Assembly (NCBI RefSeq): GCF_000153305.1
Contig: NZ_CH724107.1
Coordinates: forward strand, 2,501-63,483
Source: Oceanicola granulosus HTCC2516
Lineage (GTDB): Bacteria > Pseudomonadota > Alphaproteobacteria > Rhodobacterales > Rhodobacteraceae
DNA: 60,983 nucleotides
Direction of reading: 5' to 3'
Shown: piece after piece, positions 18,707-26,065 of the stretch
Layout of the letters: each line of letters opens with the position of its first letter
How positions within the stretch are numbered: position 1 is the stretch's first letter
Notes under the pieces: model-generated
What the model was told of the DNA's origin: nothing
The model's input: only the letters and a program-made list of their open reading frames with translations
Database searches by the model: none
Program-made: the position numbers and the translations under genes

Positions 18707-19312
18707 TCAGAACGTCGAGGCCTGACGCCGCACCCGCAGGTTGTTCTGCACGTGCTCGACGCCCACGCAATCCTCGGCGCAATCCTCCGCCCGGCGCTTC
18801 GCCTGGCGCGAATCGACCTCGCCGTCGAGCGTCACTTCCCGGTCCTTGACCGTCACCGTGATCTCGGACGCATCGACCAGCCGGTCGTGCGTCAGCGCGT
18901 CGTTGACGTCCTCGGAGATGCGTGCGTCGGAGCGGACATAGCCCTTCGGCCCGCGACCGCGGTGATCCTGTTCGCGACGGCGCTCCGCGTCGTCGTCGCC
19001 GAACCACGAGGCGATCTCGTCTCCGGCCTTGTCGAAGAAGTCCCGCTCGTGCGGGTGCCGGTCGCGGCCCGGGCCGCCCCGCCCGTAGGGCGCGCCCATC
19101 CAGGGCATCATCGGGGCGGGCCAGCCGGCGGCCCAGGGGAACATGCCTGCACTGTAGGGGTCGAAGCCGCGGCGCTGGCGTTCGTCGTAGTCGCTGTCGG
19201 CGTCGCCGTAAGGATCCTGCCCGCGCTGGGCGGATTGGCGGTAGGGGTCGAAGCCGCGCCGGCCGCGCGTGTCGTCGGGGTCCGGGCGGAAGTCGTGCTT
19301 GCTGCGAGCCAT
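18707..19312 (-). CDS. BON-domain protein with low-complexity N-terminus
   Basis: 201 aa. The C-terminal part (about 125-195) is a BON domain: SDARISEDVNDALTHDRLVDAS, then ITVTVKDREVTLDGEVDSRQAK, then VQNNLRV, as in proteins that bind membranes or other surfaces under stress. The N-terminal half is rich in R, D, P and G, with RRGFDPY written twice (about 18-24 and 47-53), a WAAGWPAPMMPW patch and a conserved-looking DEIASWFGDDDAERRREQDH segment. There is no signal peptide. An exact EcfG-type promoter lies 52 nt upstream, so general stress control is likely. Its molecular function is unknown. Confidence 0.87.
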   Translation of the reverse strand: MARSKHDFRPDPDDTRGRRGFDPYRQSAQRGQDPYGDADSDYDERQRRGFDPYSAGMFPWAAGWPAPMMPWMGAPYGRGGPGRDRHPHERDFFDKAGDEIASWFGDDDAERRREQDHRGRGPKGYVRSDARISEDVNDALTHDRLVDASEITVTVKDREVTLDGEVDSRQAKRRAEDCAEDCVGVEHVQNNLRVRRQASTF

Positions 19313-19363
19313 TGTCTCCTCCTTTGGACGTGGCGGCGCGCATCTTTCGCGCGTCGGGAAAAT

Positions 19364-19388
19364 AACGAACTGCGAGAGGCCCTGTTCC
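19364..19388 (-). promoter_or_regulatory. EcfG-type promoter of the BON-domain gene (GGAAC-N16-CGTT)
   Basis: Read on the minus strand: GGAAC at 19388-19384, a 16-nt spacer, then CGTT at 19367-19364. This is an exact match to the alphaproteobacterial EcfG consensus. It ends 52 nt before the start codon at 19312, with an AGGAGGAG ribosome site in between. Confidence 0.78.
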
Positions 19389-19404
19389 GGCCCCGTCGCG
19401 CACG

Positions 19405-19433
19405 AAAAAGGCCCGGCGGAGGTCCGCCGGGCC
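19405..19433 (-). terminator. intrinsic terminator of the DUF892 gene
   Basis: On the minus strand, stem ggcccggcgga / tccgccgggcc (11 bp, loop cc) followed by TTTTT. It lies 33 nt after the stop of the ferritin-like gene and just upstream of the BON gene promoter, so the two genes are separate units. Confidence 0.88.
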
Positions 19434-19465
19434 GTGATCGGTCGTAACGGTCGCGCAGCGCCGGA

Positions 19466-19966
19466 TCAGGCGGCGTGGTTCAGCCGGGTCTCGGCGAGCT
19501 GCGTCAGCTTCTCGTCAGTCGCGCGCTCCTCGGCGAGGGTCTGCGCGAGGATGTCGGCGGCCTCGTGGCGGCCGAGCTCCTTCGACCAGGCGATCAGCGT
19601 GCCGTAGCGCGTGATCTCGTAGTGCTCCACGGCCTGCGCGGCGGCGGCGAGGGCGGCGTCGAGCACTTTCTGGTCACCGATGTCGCCGGCGATGTGGTTG
19701 GCTTCCTTGATGATGCCGTCGATGGCGGGGCAGGTGACGGCCTTCGGGCTCTCGCCGATGGTCTGGAACACGCGCTCGAGCCGGTCGATCTGGCCGCGGG
19801 TCTCCTGCAGGTGCGTCTCGAAGCCGCTCTTGAGCGGGCCCGCCGAGGCCTTCTCGATCATCTTGGGCAGCGCCTTCTCGATCTGCTGCTCGGCGTAGTA
19901 GATGTCCTGCAGGGTGTGCAGGTAGAGGTCTTCCATGGTCTGGATGTCGTTGGTGAAAAGTCCCAT
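19466..19966 (-). CDS. YciE/YciF-type ferritin-like protein (DUF892)
   Basis: 166 aa, all helical. The start NDIQTMEDLYLHTLQDIYYAEQQIEKALPKMIEKA is the family signature, with acidic and histidine residues placed to bind a di-iron centre. Later helices hold LKSGFETHLQETRGQIDRLERVF, EANHIAGDIGDQKVLDAALAAAAQAVEHYEITRYGTL and LGRHEAADILAQTLAEE. E. coli relatives are stress-induced, but the biochemical role is unknown. The ATG follows AGGAGG. An exact EcfG-type promoter lies 58 nt upstream and a strong terminator follows, so this is a single-gene unit. Confidence 0.92.
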   Translation of the reverse strand: MGLFTNDIQTMEDLYLHTLQDIYYAEQQIEKALPKMIEKASAGPLKSGFETHLQETRGQIDRLERVFQTIGESPKAVTCPAIDGIIKEANHIAGDIGDQKVLDAALAAAAQAVEHYEITRYGTLIAWSKELGRHEAADILAQTLAEERATDEKLTQLAETRLNHAA

Positions 19967-20023
19967 AACGTGAGTCCTCCTGAGTTTGGCAGCCGCACGG
20001 TGGCGGCGTGTCATGCCCCCAGA

Positions 20024-20048
20024 AACGAGTGGCGACGACGCCTGTTCC
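20024..20048 (-). promoter_or_regulatory. EcfG-type promoter of the DUF892 gene (GGAAC-N16-CGTT)
   Basis: On the minus strand: GGAAC at 20048-20044, a 16-nt spacer, CGTT at 20027-20024. This is an exact consensus match with the same spacing as the BON gene promoter. It lies in the 125-nt gap between the ZIP transporter stop and the DUF892 start. Confidence 0.78.
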
Positions 20049-20091
20049 GCGCAGATCACGGTTCCCTGAATAATGTTAGGATCGGCCGGTT

Positions 20092-20871
20092 TCAGCCGAG
20101 CCAGACGTCCAGGAACAGCATCACCACGAGGCCGACGGCGAGGCCCGCCGTGGCGCGGTTCTGGTGGCCCCGGCGGTGGGTCTCGGGGATGATCTCGTGG
20201 CTGATGACGTAGAGCATCGCGCCTGCCGCGAAGGCGAGCGCCCACGGCAGCAGCGGCTCCGAGATCGACACGATGCCCGCCCCGAACAACCCGCCCAGCG
20301 GCTCGACGAGGCCGGTCAGGGCGGCGATGACGAAGGCGCGCAGGCGGCTGTAGCCCTCGCCGAGCAGCGACACGGCCACGGCCAGCCCCTCCGGCGCGTT
20401 CTGCAGCCCGATCCCGATGGCGAGCGGCAGCCCGCCGCTGACTCCGTCGGCGCCGAAGCCGACGCCCACGGCCATGCCCTCGGGCACGTTGTGGATGGTG
20501 ATGGCGAAGACGAACAGCCAGATCCGCCTCAGCGACGCGCCGCCCGGCCCCTCGGGGCCGCTGTCGAAATGCTCGTGCGGCAGCTTCTCGTTGAGCAGCG
20601 CCACCGCGCCCATGCCCAGCAGGATCGAGACGCATACGATCGCCGCCGGCCCGGCCTTGCTCGCGCCCTCGCTTCCGGCGGCGTCGAGCGCGGGGATGAT
20701 GAGCGAGAAGAACGACGCCGCGATCATCACCCCGGCCGCGAAGCCGAGCGCGAGGTCGCGCGTCGCCGAGCCTATGGTGCGGCCCAGCAGCACCGGCAGC
20801 GCGCCGACGCCGGTCATCAGGCCCGCGGCGAGCGCGCCGAGGAAGCCGAGCATCAGCGGGTTGTCGATCAC
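20092..20871 (-). CDS. ZIP-family metal transporter
   Basis: 259 aa inner-membrane protein with about eight membrane helices. It should import divalent metals such as zinc, iron or manganese. The two metal-site helices carry HNVPEGMAVGVGF and NAPEGLAVAVSL, the paired ZIP motifs, and a histidine-bearing loop (KLPHEHF) lies before them. A third conserved stretch is SHEIIPETHRRGH. GTG at 20871 is chosen because AGGAGA lies just upstream; the ATG of MLGFLGAL seven codons later is the alternative. It is divergent from Ku across a 122-nt region. Confidence 0.88.
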   Translation of the reverse strand: MIDNPLMLGFLGALAAGLMTGVGALPVLLGRTIGSATRDLALGFAAGVMIAASFFSLIIPALDAAGSEGASKAGPAAIVCVSILLGMGAVALLNEKLPHEHFDSGPEGPGGASLRRIWLFVFAITIHNVPEGMAVGVGFGADGVSGGLPLAIGIGLQNAPEGLAVAVSLLGEGYSRLRAFVIAALTGLVEPLGGLFGAGIVSISEPLLPWALAFAAGAMLYVISHEIIPETHRRGHQNRATAGLAVGLVVMLFLDVWLG

Positions 20872-20933
20872 GCGCTCTCTCCTGTCGCTGCCAGAGCGAC
20901 GAGGTGGGGCGCCCGCCGCGCCTGACCAGTGCG

Positions 20934-20958
20934 GAAACCATCGCGCATCGCGGACGTT
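20934..20958 (+). promoter_or_regulatory. putative EcfG-type promoter before ku (GAAAC-N16-CGTT)
   Basis: GAAAC at 20934-20938 (consensus GGAAC, one mismatch), a 16-nt spacer, then CGTT at 20955-20958. It ends 35 nt before the ku start and is the only such match in the divergent region. Stress-sigma control of NHEJ genes is reported in Sinorhizobium meliloti, which makes this plausible but not proven. Confidence 0.48.
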
Positions 20959-20993
20959 CGCTCTGCAACCGCCCCGGCACAGGAGACGACGAC

Positions 20994-21860
20994 ATGGCAT
21001 CCCGCGCGATCTGGAAAGGCCAGCTGCGCCTTTCGCTCGTCTCGATCCCCGTCGAGATCCACTCCGCGAAGAACTCCTCCAAAAGGGTCTCGTTCCGCCA
21101 GATCCACCAGCCCTCCGGCAAGCCCGTGCGCTACGAGAAGGTCGTCGCCGGGGTCGGGCCGGTGGAGAGCAGCGAGATCATGAAGGGCTACGAGGTCGGC
21201 GACGACGAGTACATCCTGCTCGAGCCCGAGGAGATCGACGCGATCAAGCTCGAGACCAAGAAGACGCTGGAGCTCGTGCAGTTCGTCGACGCCACCGAGA
21301 TCGCCCCGCTCTGGTTCGACCGGCCCTACTACGTGATCCCCACCGACGACCTCGCCGAGGATGCCTACCGCGTGGTCCGCGACGCGCTGCGCAAAGCCAG
21401 GAAGACGGCGCTGGGACAGCTGACGATGCGCGGCAAGGAGTATCTCTGCGCCATCCGCCCCTGCGGCGACGGCCTGCTGATGGAGACGCTGCACTACGAG
21501 AGCGACATCCGCTCCGCCGAGCCGCTGTTCTCCTCCATCGAGGACAAGCCCGCCGACGACGAGCTGCTCGACGTCGCTACCCAGCTCATCGAGCGCAAGA
21601 CCGCCCCCTTCGACGCCTCCGCCTTCAAGGATCACTACGCCGAAGCGCTGCGCGAGCTGATCGCGCGCAAGCAGAAGTCGAAAACCACGAAGCGCACCAA
21701 GACCTCCGACAGCGACAAGGCCCCCGAGGCGACCAACGTCGTCGACCTGATGGACGCGCTGAAGAAGAGCCTCAAGGACGGCGGCACCGCCAAGAAGAAG
21801 GCCCCGGCCAAGAAGCCCGCCGCCAAGAGCGGCGGAGGCAGCCGCAAGAAGGCCTCATGA
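20994..21860 (+). CDS. ku: non-homologous end-joining protein Ku
   Basis: 288 aa. It forms a homodimeric ring on DNA double-strand ends and recruits LigD. The core starts MASRAIWKGQLRLSLVSIPVEIHSA, typical for bacterial Ku, and continues with QIHQPSGKPVRYEKV, EIDAIKLETKKTLELVQFVD and RPYYVIPTD. After the core (about 1-225) comes a flexible tail rich in lysine and alanine (about 225-288), known in other species to help DNA and LigD binding. The ATG at 20994 follows aggag. The stop overlaps the ligD start by 4 bp (ATGA), so the two are coupled. Confidence 0.95.
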   Translation: MASRAIWKGQLRLSLVSIPVEIHSAKNSSKRVSFRQIHQPSGKPVRYEKVVAGVGPVESSEIMKGYEVGDDEYILLEPEEIDAIKLETKKTLELVQFVDATEIAPLWFDRPYYVIPTDDLAEDAYRVVRDALRKARKTALGQLTMRGKEYLCAIRPCGDGLLMETLHYESDIRSAEPLFSSIEDKPADDELLDVATQLIERKTAPFDASAFKDHYAEALRELIARKQKSKTTKRTKTSDSDKAPEATNVVDLMDALKKSLKDGGTAKKKAPAKKPAAKSGGGSRKKAS

Positions 21861-24304
21861 GCAGCCTCGACGCGTACCGCGCCAAGCGCGACTTCGACCT
21901 CACCGCCGAGCCCGGTGCCGACATCGCCGACGCCGCCACCGAGCGCCCCGCCTTCGTGGTCCAGAAGCACGACGCGACGCGCCTGCACTACGATTTCCGC
22001 CTCGAGCACGGCGGCGTACTCTGGTCGTGGGCCGTCACCAAGGGCCCCTCGGCCGATCCGTCGGAGAAGCGCCTCGCGGTGCGCACCGAGGACCACCCCG
22101 TCGCCTACGGCGACTTCGAGGGCACCATTCCGAAGGGCCAGTACGGCGGCGGCACGGTCATGCTCTGGGACCAGGGGTGGTGGGAGCCGGTGGGCGATCC
22201 CGAGGCGGGGCTGGCGAAGGGCAAGCTGAAGTTCCGCCTCCACGGCGCGCGCATGAGCGGCGGCTGGACGCTGGTGCGGATGCGCGGGCGGGGCAACGAG
22301 ACGCGCGAGAACTGGCTGCTCATCAAGGAGCGCGACGACGCCGCCGGCCGCACGCCCGACGCGCTGACCAACAAGTACAAGACCTCCGTCACCACCGGCC
22401 GCACCATGCGCCGGATCGCCGCCGGCGCCGAGACGGCGAAGCCCGCCGGCCACGCCAAGCCGACCCCGCCGTTCCGGAAGGTCCAGCTCGCCAGCCTGCG
22501 CGACGCCCCGCCCGAGGGCGGCGAATGGCGCCACGAGGCCAAGTTCGACGGCTACCGCTGCCTGATCGCCATCGGCAAGGACGGGGTGCGGCTCTACACC
22601 CGCAACGGCAAGGACTGGACCGACCGCTTCGGCGACCTCGCCGCCCCCGCCGACGCGCTCGCCTGCGACGCCGCGCTGATCGACGGCGAGGTGATCGCGG
22701 GGCAGGGGGGCGGCGACTTCTCGGCGTTGCAGAAGGCGCTGAAATCCGGCGCGCCGCTGACCTTTTACGCGTTCGACCTGCTCCACCTCGACGGCACCGA
22801 CCTCACCGGCGAGCCGCTCACCGCCCGCCGCGCCGCGCTCGAGGGCCTGCTCGCCGACGTGCCGCCGCGCGGCCCGCTGCGGCTCAGCCCGTTCATCGAG
22901 GGCGCGGGTGACGAGGTGCTGGCGGCGATCTGCGAGGGCGGCGGCGAGGGCATCGTCTCCAAGCTGGCCGACGCCGCCTATCGCGCCGGGCGCGGCACCG
23001 CGTGGATCAAGTCCAAGTGCATCCGCCGCGCCGAGTTCGTCATCGTCGGCTGGGCCCCCTCCGACAAGCGCGGCCGCCCGTTCTCGTCGCTGCTGCTGGC
23101 GAGCCAAGAGGACGGCGCGCTGACCTATCGCGGCCGCGTCGGCACCGGCTTCGACGCCGCCGCGTTCGAGGAGCTGGCCCGCGCCCTGAAGCCGCTCGCC
23201 CGCAAGACGCCGCCGCTCCCCAAGCCGCTGCCGCCCGAGACGAAGGGCGCACGCTGGGTGACGCCGAAGCTCGTCGCGGAAGTGGCGTATGCCGAGTTCA
23301 CCGACGACGGCGCGGTGCGCCACGGCGTCTTCCAGGGCCTGCGCGAGGACAAGGCGGCCGAGGATGTCAGCGCCGGGGCCGAGGCCGCACAGGCACGCCC
23401 GGCCAAGGGCGAGGCCACCGTCGCCGGCGTCCGCATCTCGAGCGCCGATCGTGTGGTGTTCCCCAAGGCGAAGCTCACCAAGGGCGGCATCGCCGAGCAC
23501 TACGCCGAGGTGGCCGACCGCTTCCTCTCCCATGCCGCCGATCACCCGGTCTCGCTGCTGCGCTGCCCCGGCGGGATCGACGGCGAATGCTTCTTCCAGA
23601 AGCACGCCGGCAAGGGCTTTCCCGACGCCGTCAAGCCCGTCCCCATCGAGGAGAGCGACGGCGAGATCGAGGATTACATGTACCTCGACAGCGCCGAGGG
23701 CATCCTCGGCGCTGTGCAGATGGGGACGATCGAGTTCCACATCTGGGGCAGCCGCCGCGACCGGCTCGAGCGGCCCGACCGGCTGGTCTTCGACCTCGAC
23801 CCCGACGAGGGTCTGGCCTTCGCCGAGGTCAAGGCGGCGGCCGTCGAGGTGCGCGACGCCTTGGCCGGGCTGGGGCTGGAGAGCGGCGCGATGGTGACGG
23901 GGGGCAAGGGCGTCCACGTCATCGTGCCGCTGCGCCGCGTGGCGGGGTGGGAGACGGTCAAGACCTTCTCGCAGACCGTCGCCACGATCCTCGCCCAGCA
24001 GCAGCCCGACCGCTACGTCGCCACCATGTCGAAGGCCAAGCGCAAGGGGCGCATCTTCGTCGACTGGCTGCGCAACGATCGCGGCGCGACGGCCATCGCG
24101 CCCTATTCCCTGCGCGCCCGCCCCGGGGCCGGCGTCGCGGTGCCGGTGACGTGGGACGAGCTGGCCGACCTCGAGCGCGCCGACGGCTTCGCGCCCGCCG
24201 ACATGGCGGCCCGGTTCGCCGCGCCGTGCCCACTCGCGGCGGTGCCGACGTCGAGCATCACGACCAAGGTCGTCGACGCGCTGGGCGACTGGGCCGGCGG
24301 CTGA
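21857..24304 (+). CDS. ligD: multifunctional DNA ligase LigD (phosphoesterase-ligase-polymerase)
   Basis: 815 aa. With Ku it trims, fills and seals double-strand breaks. Domain order is 3'-phosphoesterase (about 30-160; HDATRLHYDFRLEHGG, GTIPKGQYGGG), ATP-dependent ligase (about 210-500; adenylated K229 in EAKFDGYR, EGIVSKL, TAWIKSKC), then primase-polymerase (about 525-810; metal aspartates in LVFDLDPDEG). This is the Pseudomonas order, with the polymerase last; mycobacteria have it first. All key motifs are intact. It is in an operon with ku (4-bp overlap) and is followed by a converging tRNA-Gly. Confidence 0.95.
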   Translation: MSSLDAYRAKRDFDLTAEPGADIADAATERPAFVVQKHDATRLHYDFRLEHGGVLWSWAVTKGPSADPSEKRLAVRTEDHPVAYGDFEGTIPKGQYGGGTVMLWDQGWWEPVGDPEAGLAKGKLKFRLHGARMSGGWTLVRMRGRGNETRENWLLIKERDDAAGRTPDALTNKYKTSVTTGRTMRRIAAGAETAKPAGHAKPTPPFRKVQLASLRDAPPEGGEWRHEAKFDGYRCLIAIGKDGVRLYTRNGKDWTDRFGDLAAPADALACDAALIDGEVIAGQGGGDFSALQKALKSGAPLTFYAFDLLHLDGTDLTGEPLTARRAALEGLLADVPPRGPLRLSPFIEGAGDEVLAAICEGGGEGIVSKLADAAYRAGRGTAWIKSKCIRRAEFVIVGWAPSDKRGRPFSSLLLASQEDGALTYRGRVGTGFDAAAFEELARALKPLARKTPPLPKPLPPETKGARWVTPKLVAEVAYAEFTDDGAVRHGVFQGLREDKAAEDVSAGAEAAQARPAKGEATVAGVRISSADRVVFPKAKLTKGGIAEHYAEVADRFLSHAADHPVSLLRCPGGIDGECFFQKHAGKGFPDAVKPVPIEESDGEIEDYMYLDSAEGILGAVQMGTIEFHIWGSRRDRLERPDRLVFDLDPDEGLAFAEVKAAAVEVRDALAGLGLESGAMVTGGKGVHVIVPLRRVAGWETVKTFSQTVATILAQQQPDRYVATMSKAKRKGRIFVDWLRNDRGATAIAPYSLRARPGAGVAVPVTWDELADLERADGFAPADMAARFAAPCPLAAVPTSSITTKVVDALGDWAGG

Positions 24305-24331
24305 CCTCTGATCCTGTGTGGGAGGCGAAAC

Positions 24332-24406
24332 TGGAGCGGGTGATGAGATTCGAACTCACGACCCTTACCTTGGCAAGGTAATGCTCTACCCCTGAGCTAC
24401 ACCCGC
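24332..24406 (-). tRNA. tRNA-Gly (GCC)
   Basis: A 75-nt cloverleaf on the minus strand. Acceptor GCGGGTG/CACCCGC with T discriminator, D arm GCTCAGGGGTAGAGC, anticodon loop with GCC flanked by ACCTT/AAGGT, T arm with GTTCGAATC, and encoded CCA. It converges with ligD. No integrase or direct repeat marks it as an attachment site. Confidence 0.95.
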
Positions 24407-24489
24407 ATCCGTTTCGTGAGGCGTGATCTACAAAGTGCCGCGGGCGGCTGCAAGAGGAAATTTCGCCGATCCGCCGGCTTCCTCCGACG

Positions 24490-25032
24490 TCACCTCCAGA
24501 CCGCCGGAACGGGGTCCTCCGAGAGTGTCGCCCCGAGCGCCGCGGCGGCGGAGGGGTGGAAGGACGGCAGGCTCGCGCGGGCGATGTAGCTGCCGTAGAG
24601 CCGGCCGTCCTCGCCGCGCCAGATCCAGTCGCGTATGTGGCTCGGATCGAACGACACCCGACCCGGCCGACCCTCCACGACGCCGCTGAACTGGATGTTG
24701 TCGACCCGCACGTCGCTCACCAGCACGACCTGCAGGCCGGGCCCGTCCTCGGCCGGCAGGGCGACCTGCAGCGCCGCCCCCTCCGCCGCCCGGCCGTCGG
24801 GGCCGACGGCATGTCGCAGGAACATCGCCAGCGTCTCCGACGCCTGCACCCGCGCCGCCTCGAGCGTGCGGGGCGCGAGCGGCAGTCCCGTATCGGCAGC
24901 CGCCGCGCTCCTGACCGGCTCGGGCAGGGCGAAGAGCGGATTGTCCGCCATCAGGAAACAGCCGAAAATCCCCGCCGCCGCGACACTCACGAAGGTTCGA
25001 TCACTCATCAACAAACTACGCAAGGACACCAT
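24490..25032 (-). CDS. exported or membrane-anchored protein with a DUF2314-like C-terminal segment
   Basis: 180 aa. A hydrophobic N-terminal helix (FVSVAAAGIFGCFLMADNPLFAL, about 14-36) acts as signal peptide or anchor, so the rest is periplasmic. The C-terminal part has VSFDPSHIRDWIWRGEDGRLYGSYIARASLP, which resembles DUF2314 (a D-W then G-x-Y-x-x-R pattern); this assignment is tentative. The start is uncertain: ATG at 25032 or 25008, neither with a clear ribosome site. It lies 57 nt downstream of terC on the same strand, and the tRNA-Gly follows. Confidence 0.68.
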   Translation of the reverse strand: MVSLRSLLMSDRTFVSVAAAGIFGCFLMADNPLFALPEPVRSAAAADTGLPLAPRTLEAARVQASETLAMFLRHAVGPDGRAAEGAALQVALPAEDGPGLQVVLVSDVRVDNIQFSGVVEGRPGRVSFDPSHIRDWIWRGEDGRLYGSYIARASLPSFHPSAAAALGATLSEDPVPAVWR

Positions 25033-25089
25033 CCGTACATACGTTACCCATACAAGCTTGCGTTGTGTCGTGGCAGAAGAAGGGCAACC

Positions 25090-25839
25090 TCAGGCCTTCT
25101 TGTGGTCAATGGTCGCTCTGGCCCGCATCCGCCGCTTCTGCCGCCACAGGTTGAGCCCCTCGACCGCGCCGGCGAAGACCATGGCCGCGTAGATGAACCC
25201 GCGCTCCACGTGGACGTGGAAGCCGTCCGCGACCAGCGCCATGCCGACCATGACGAGGAACGCCAGCGCGAGCATCTTGGTGGAGGGGTGCGCCTCCACG
25301 AAGTTGGCGATGGGCGTGGCGGCGACCATCATCACGATGATCGCGATGACCACGGCGGCGATCATGATCTCGATGTGGTCGGCGATGCCCACGGCGGTGA
25401 TGACGCTGTCGATGGAGAACACCAGGTCGAGAATCATGATCTGCACGATCACCGAGGCGAACCCCGCCCGCACCGTCGCCTCGGCGGCGGTCTGGAGGTG
25501 GCCGCCCTCGACCTCGTCGAAGATCTCGGTCGCGGCCTTGTAGATCAGGAACAACCCGCCCGCGAGCAGGATCAGGTCGCGCCACGACACTTCCCAGCCG
25601 AAGACGGAGGCGAACGGCTCGGACAGGCCGATGATCCAGGCGATCGAGAACAGCAGCGCGACCCGCAGCACCAGGGCGCCGGTCAGCCCCAGGATGCGCG
25701 CCCGCCGCCGCTGCGCCTCGGGCAGCTTGGCGGCGGCGATGGAGATGAAGATCACGTTGTCGACCCCGAGCACGATCTCGAGGATGGTCAGCGTCAGGAA
25801 CGAGGCCCAGACGGCGGGGTCGGAGAACAGCTCGAGCAT
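25090..25839 (-). CDS. TerC/YoaE-family integral membrane protein
   Basis: 249 aa with about seven membrane helices. Family signatures are ILEIVLGVDNVIFISIAA (about 18-35) and the later ILDLVFSIDSVITAVGIADH, where the paired aspartates in membrane helices are thought to bind metal. Members export manganese, alone or for metal loading of secreted proteins; the original TerC gives tellurite resistance. Substrate cannot be told here. No other ter genes are near, so this is not a tellurite operon. The ATG at 25839 is the family start, with GGAG upstream. Confidence 0.88.
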   Translation of the reverse strand: MLELFSDPAVWASFLTLTILEIVLGVDNVIFISIAAAKLPEAQRRRARILGLTGALVLRVALLFSIAWIIGLSEPFASVFGWEVSWRDLILLAGGLFLIYKAATEIFDEVEGGHLQTAAEATVRAGFASVIVQIMILDLVFSIDSVITAVGIADHIEIMIAAVVIAIIVMMVAATPIANFVEAHPSTKMLALAFLVMVGMALVADGFHVHVERGFIYAAMVFAGAVEGLNLWRQKRRMRARATIDHKKA

Positions 25840-25937
25840 GGTGGCTCCGTGAGTGCGTGTTGCGCACATCTAGCGTGGCCCGCCGCCGCTGCCAGAGCCG
25901 CGCGCCACCCCGGCGTCCGCTCCGTGAGACGCCGGTC

Positions 25938-26020
25938 GCCGTGCATACTTACGGCCAGATGAAGCAGGGGCGCATTAACCTTAACGGCCCCCCTTTCATC
26001 TGGCTCCAAATATGCACGGC
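25938..26020. repeat. intergenic palindromic repeat, family A, between pyc and terC
   Basis: An 83-bp element with two nested perfect arms: gccgtgcata (25938-25947) / tatgcacggc (26011-26020), and inside them gccagatgaa (25954-25963) / ttcatctggc (25995-26004). It lies 45 bp past the pyc stop and can fold into one long hairpin. A single arm of the same family (ttcatctggccaaaagtatgca) occurs at 40799-40820, and related hairpins lie at 36974-37047 and 59268-59344. It may serve as a pyc terminator or mRNA stabiliser. Confidence 0.75.
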
Positions 26021-26065
26021 AAGACCTCCCCGCCGCCGCGACGCCGCGGCAGCGGGGCGGGGCGG

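Noticed and set aside
24332-24406. tRNA-Gly as a genomic island attachment site
   Set aside because: No integrase, no direct repeat of the tRNA 3' end and no change of gene content next to it.
25090-25839. Tellurite resistance operon
   Set aside because: Only a TerC-family gene is present, with no terA/B/D/E/Z; the family mainly handles manganese.
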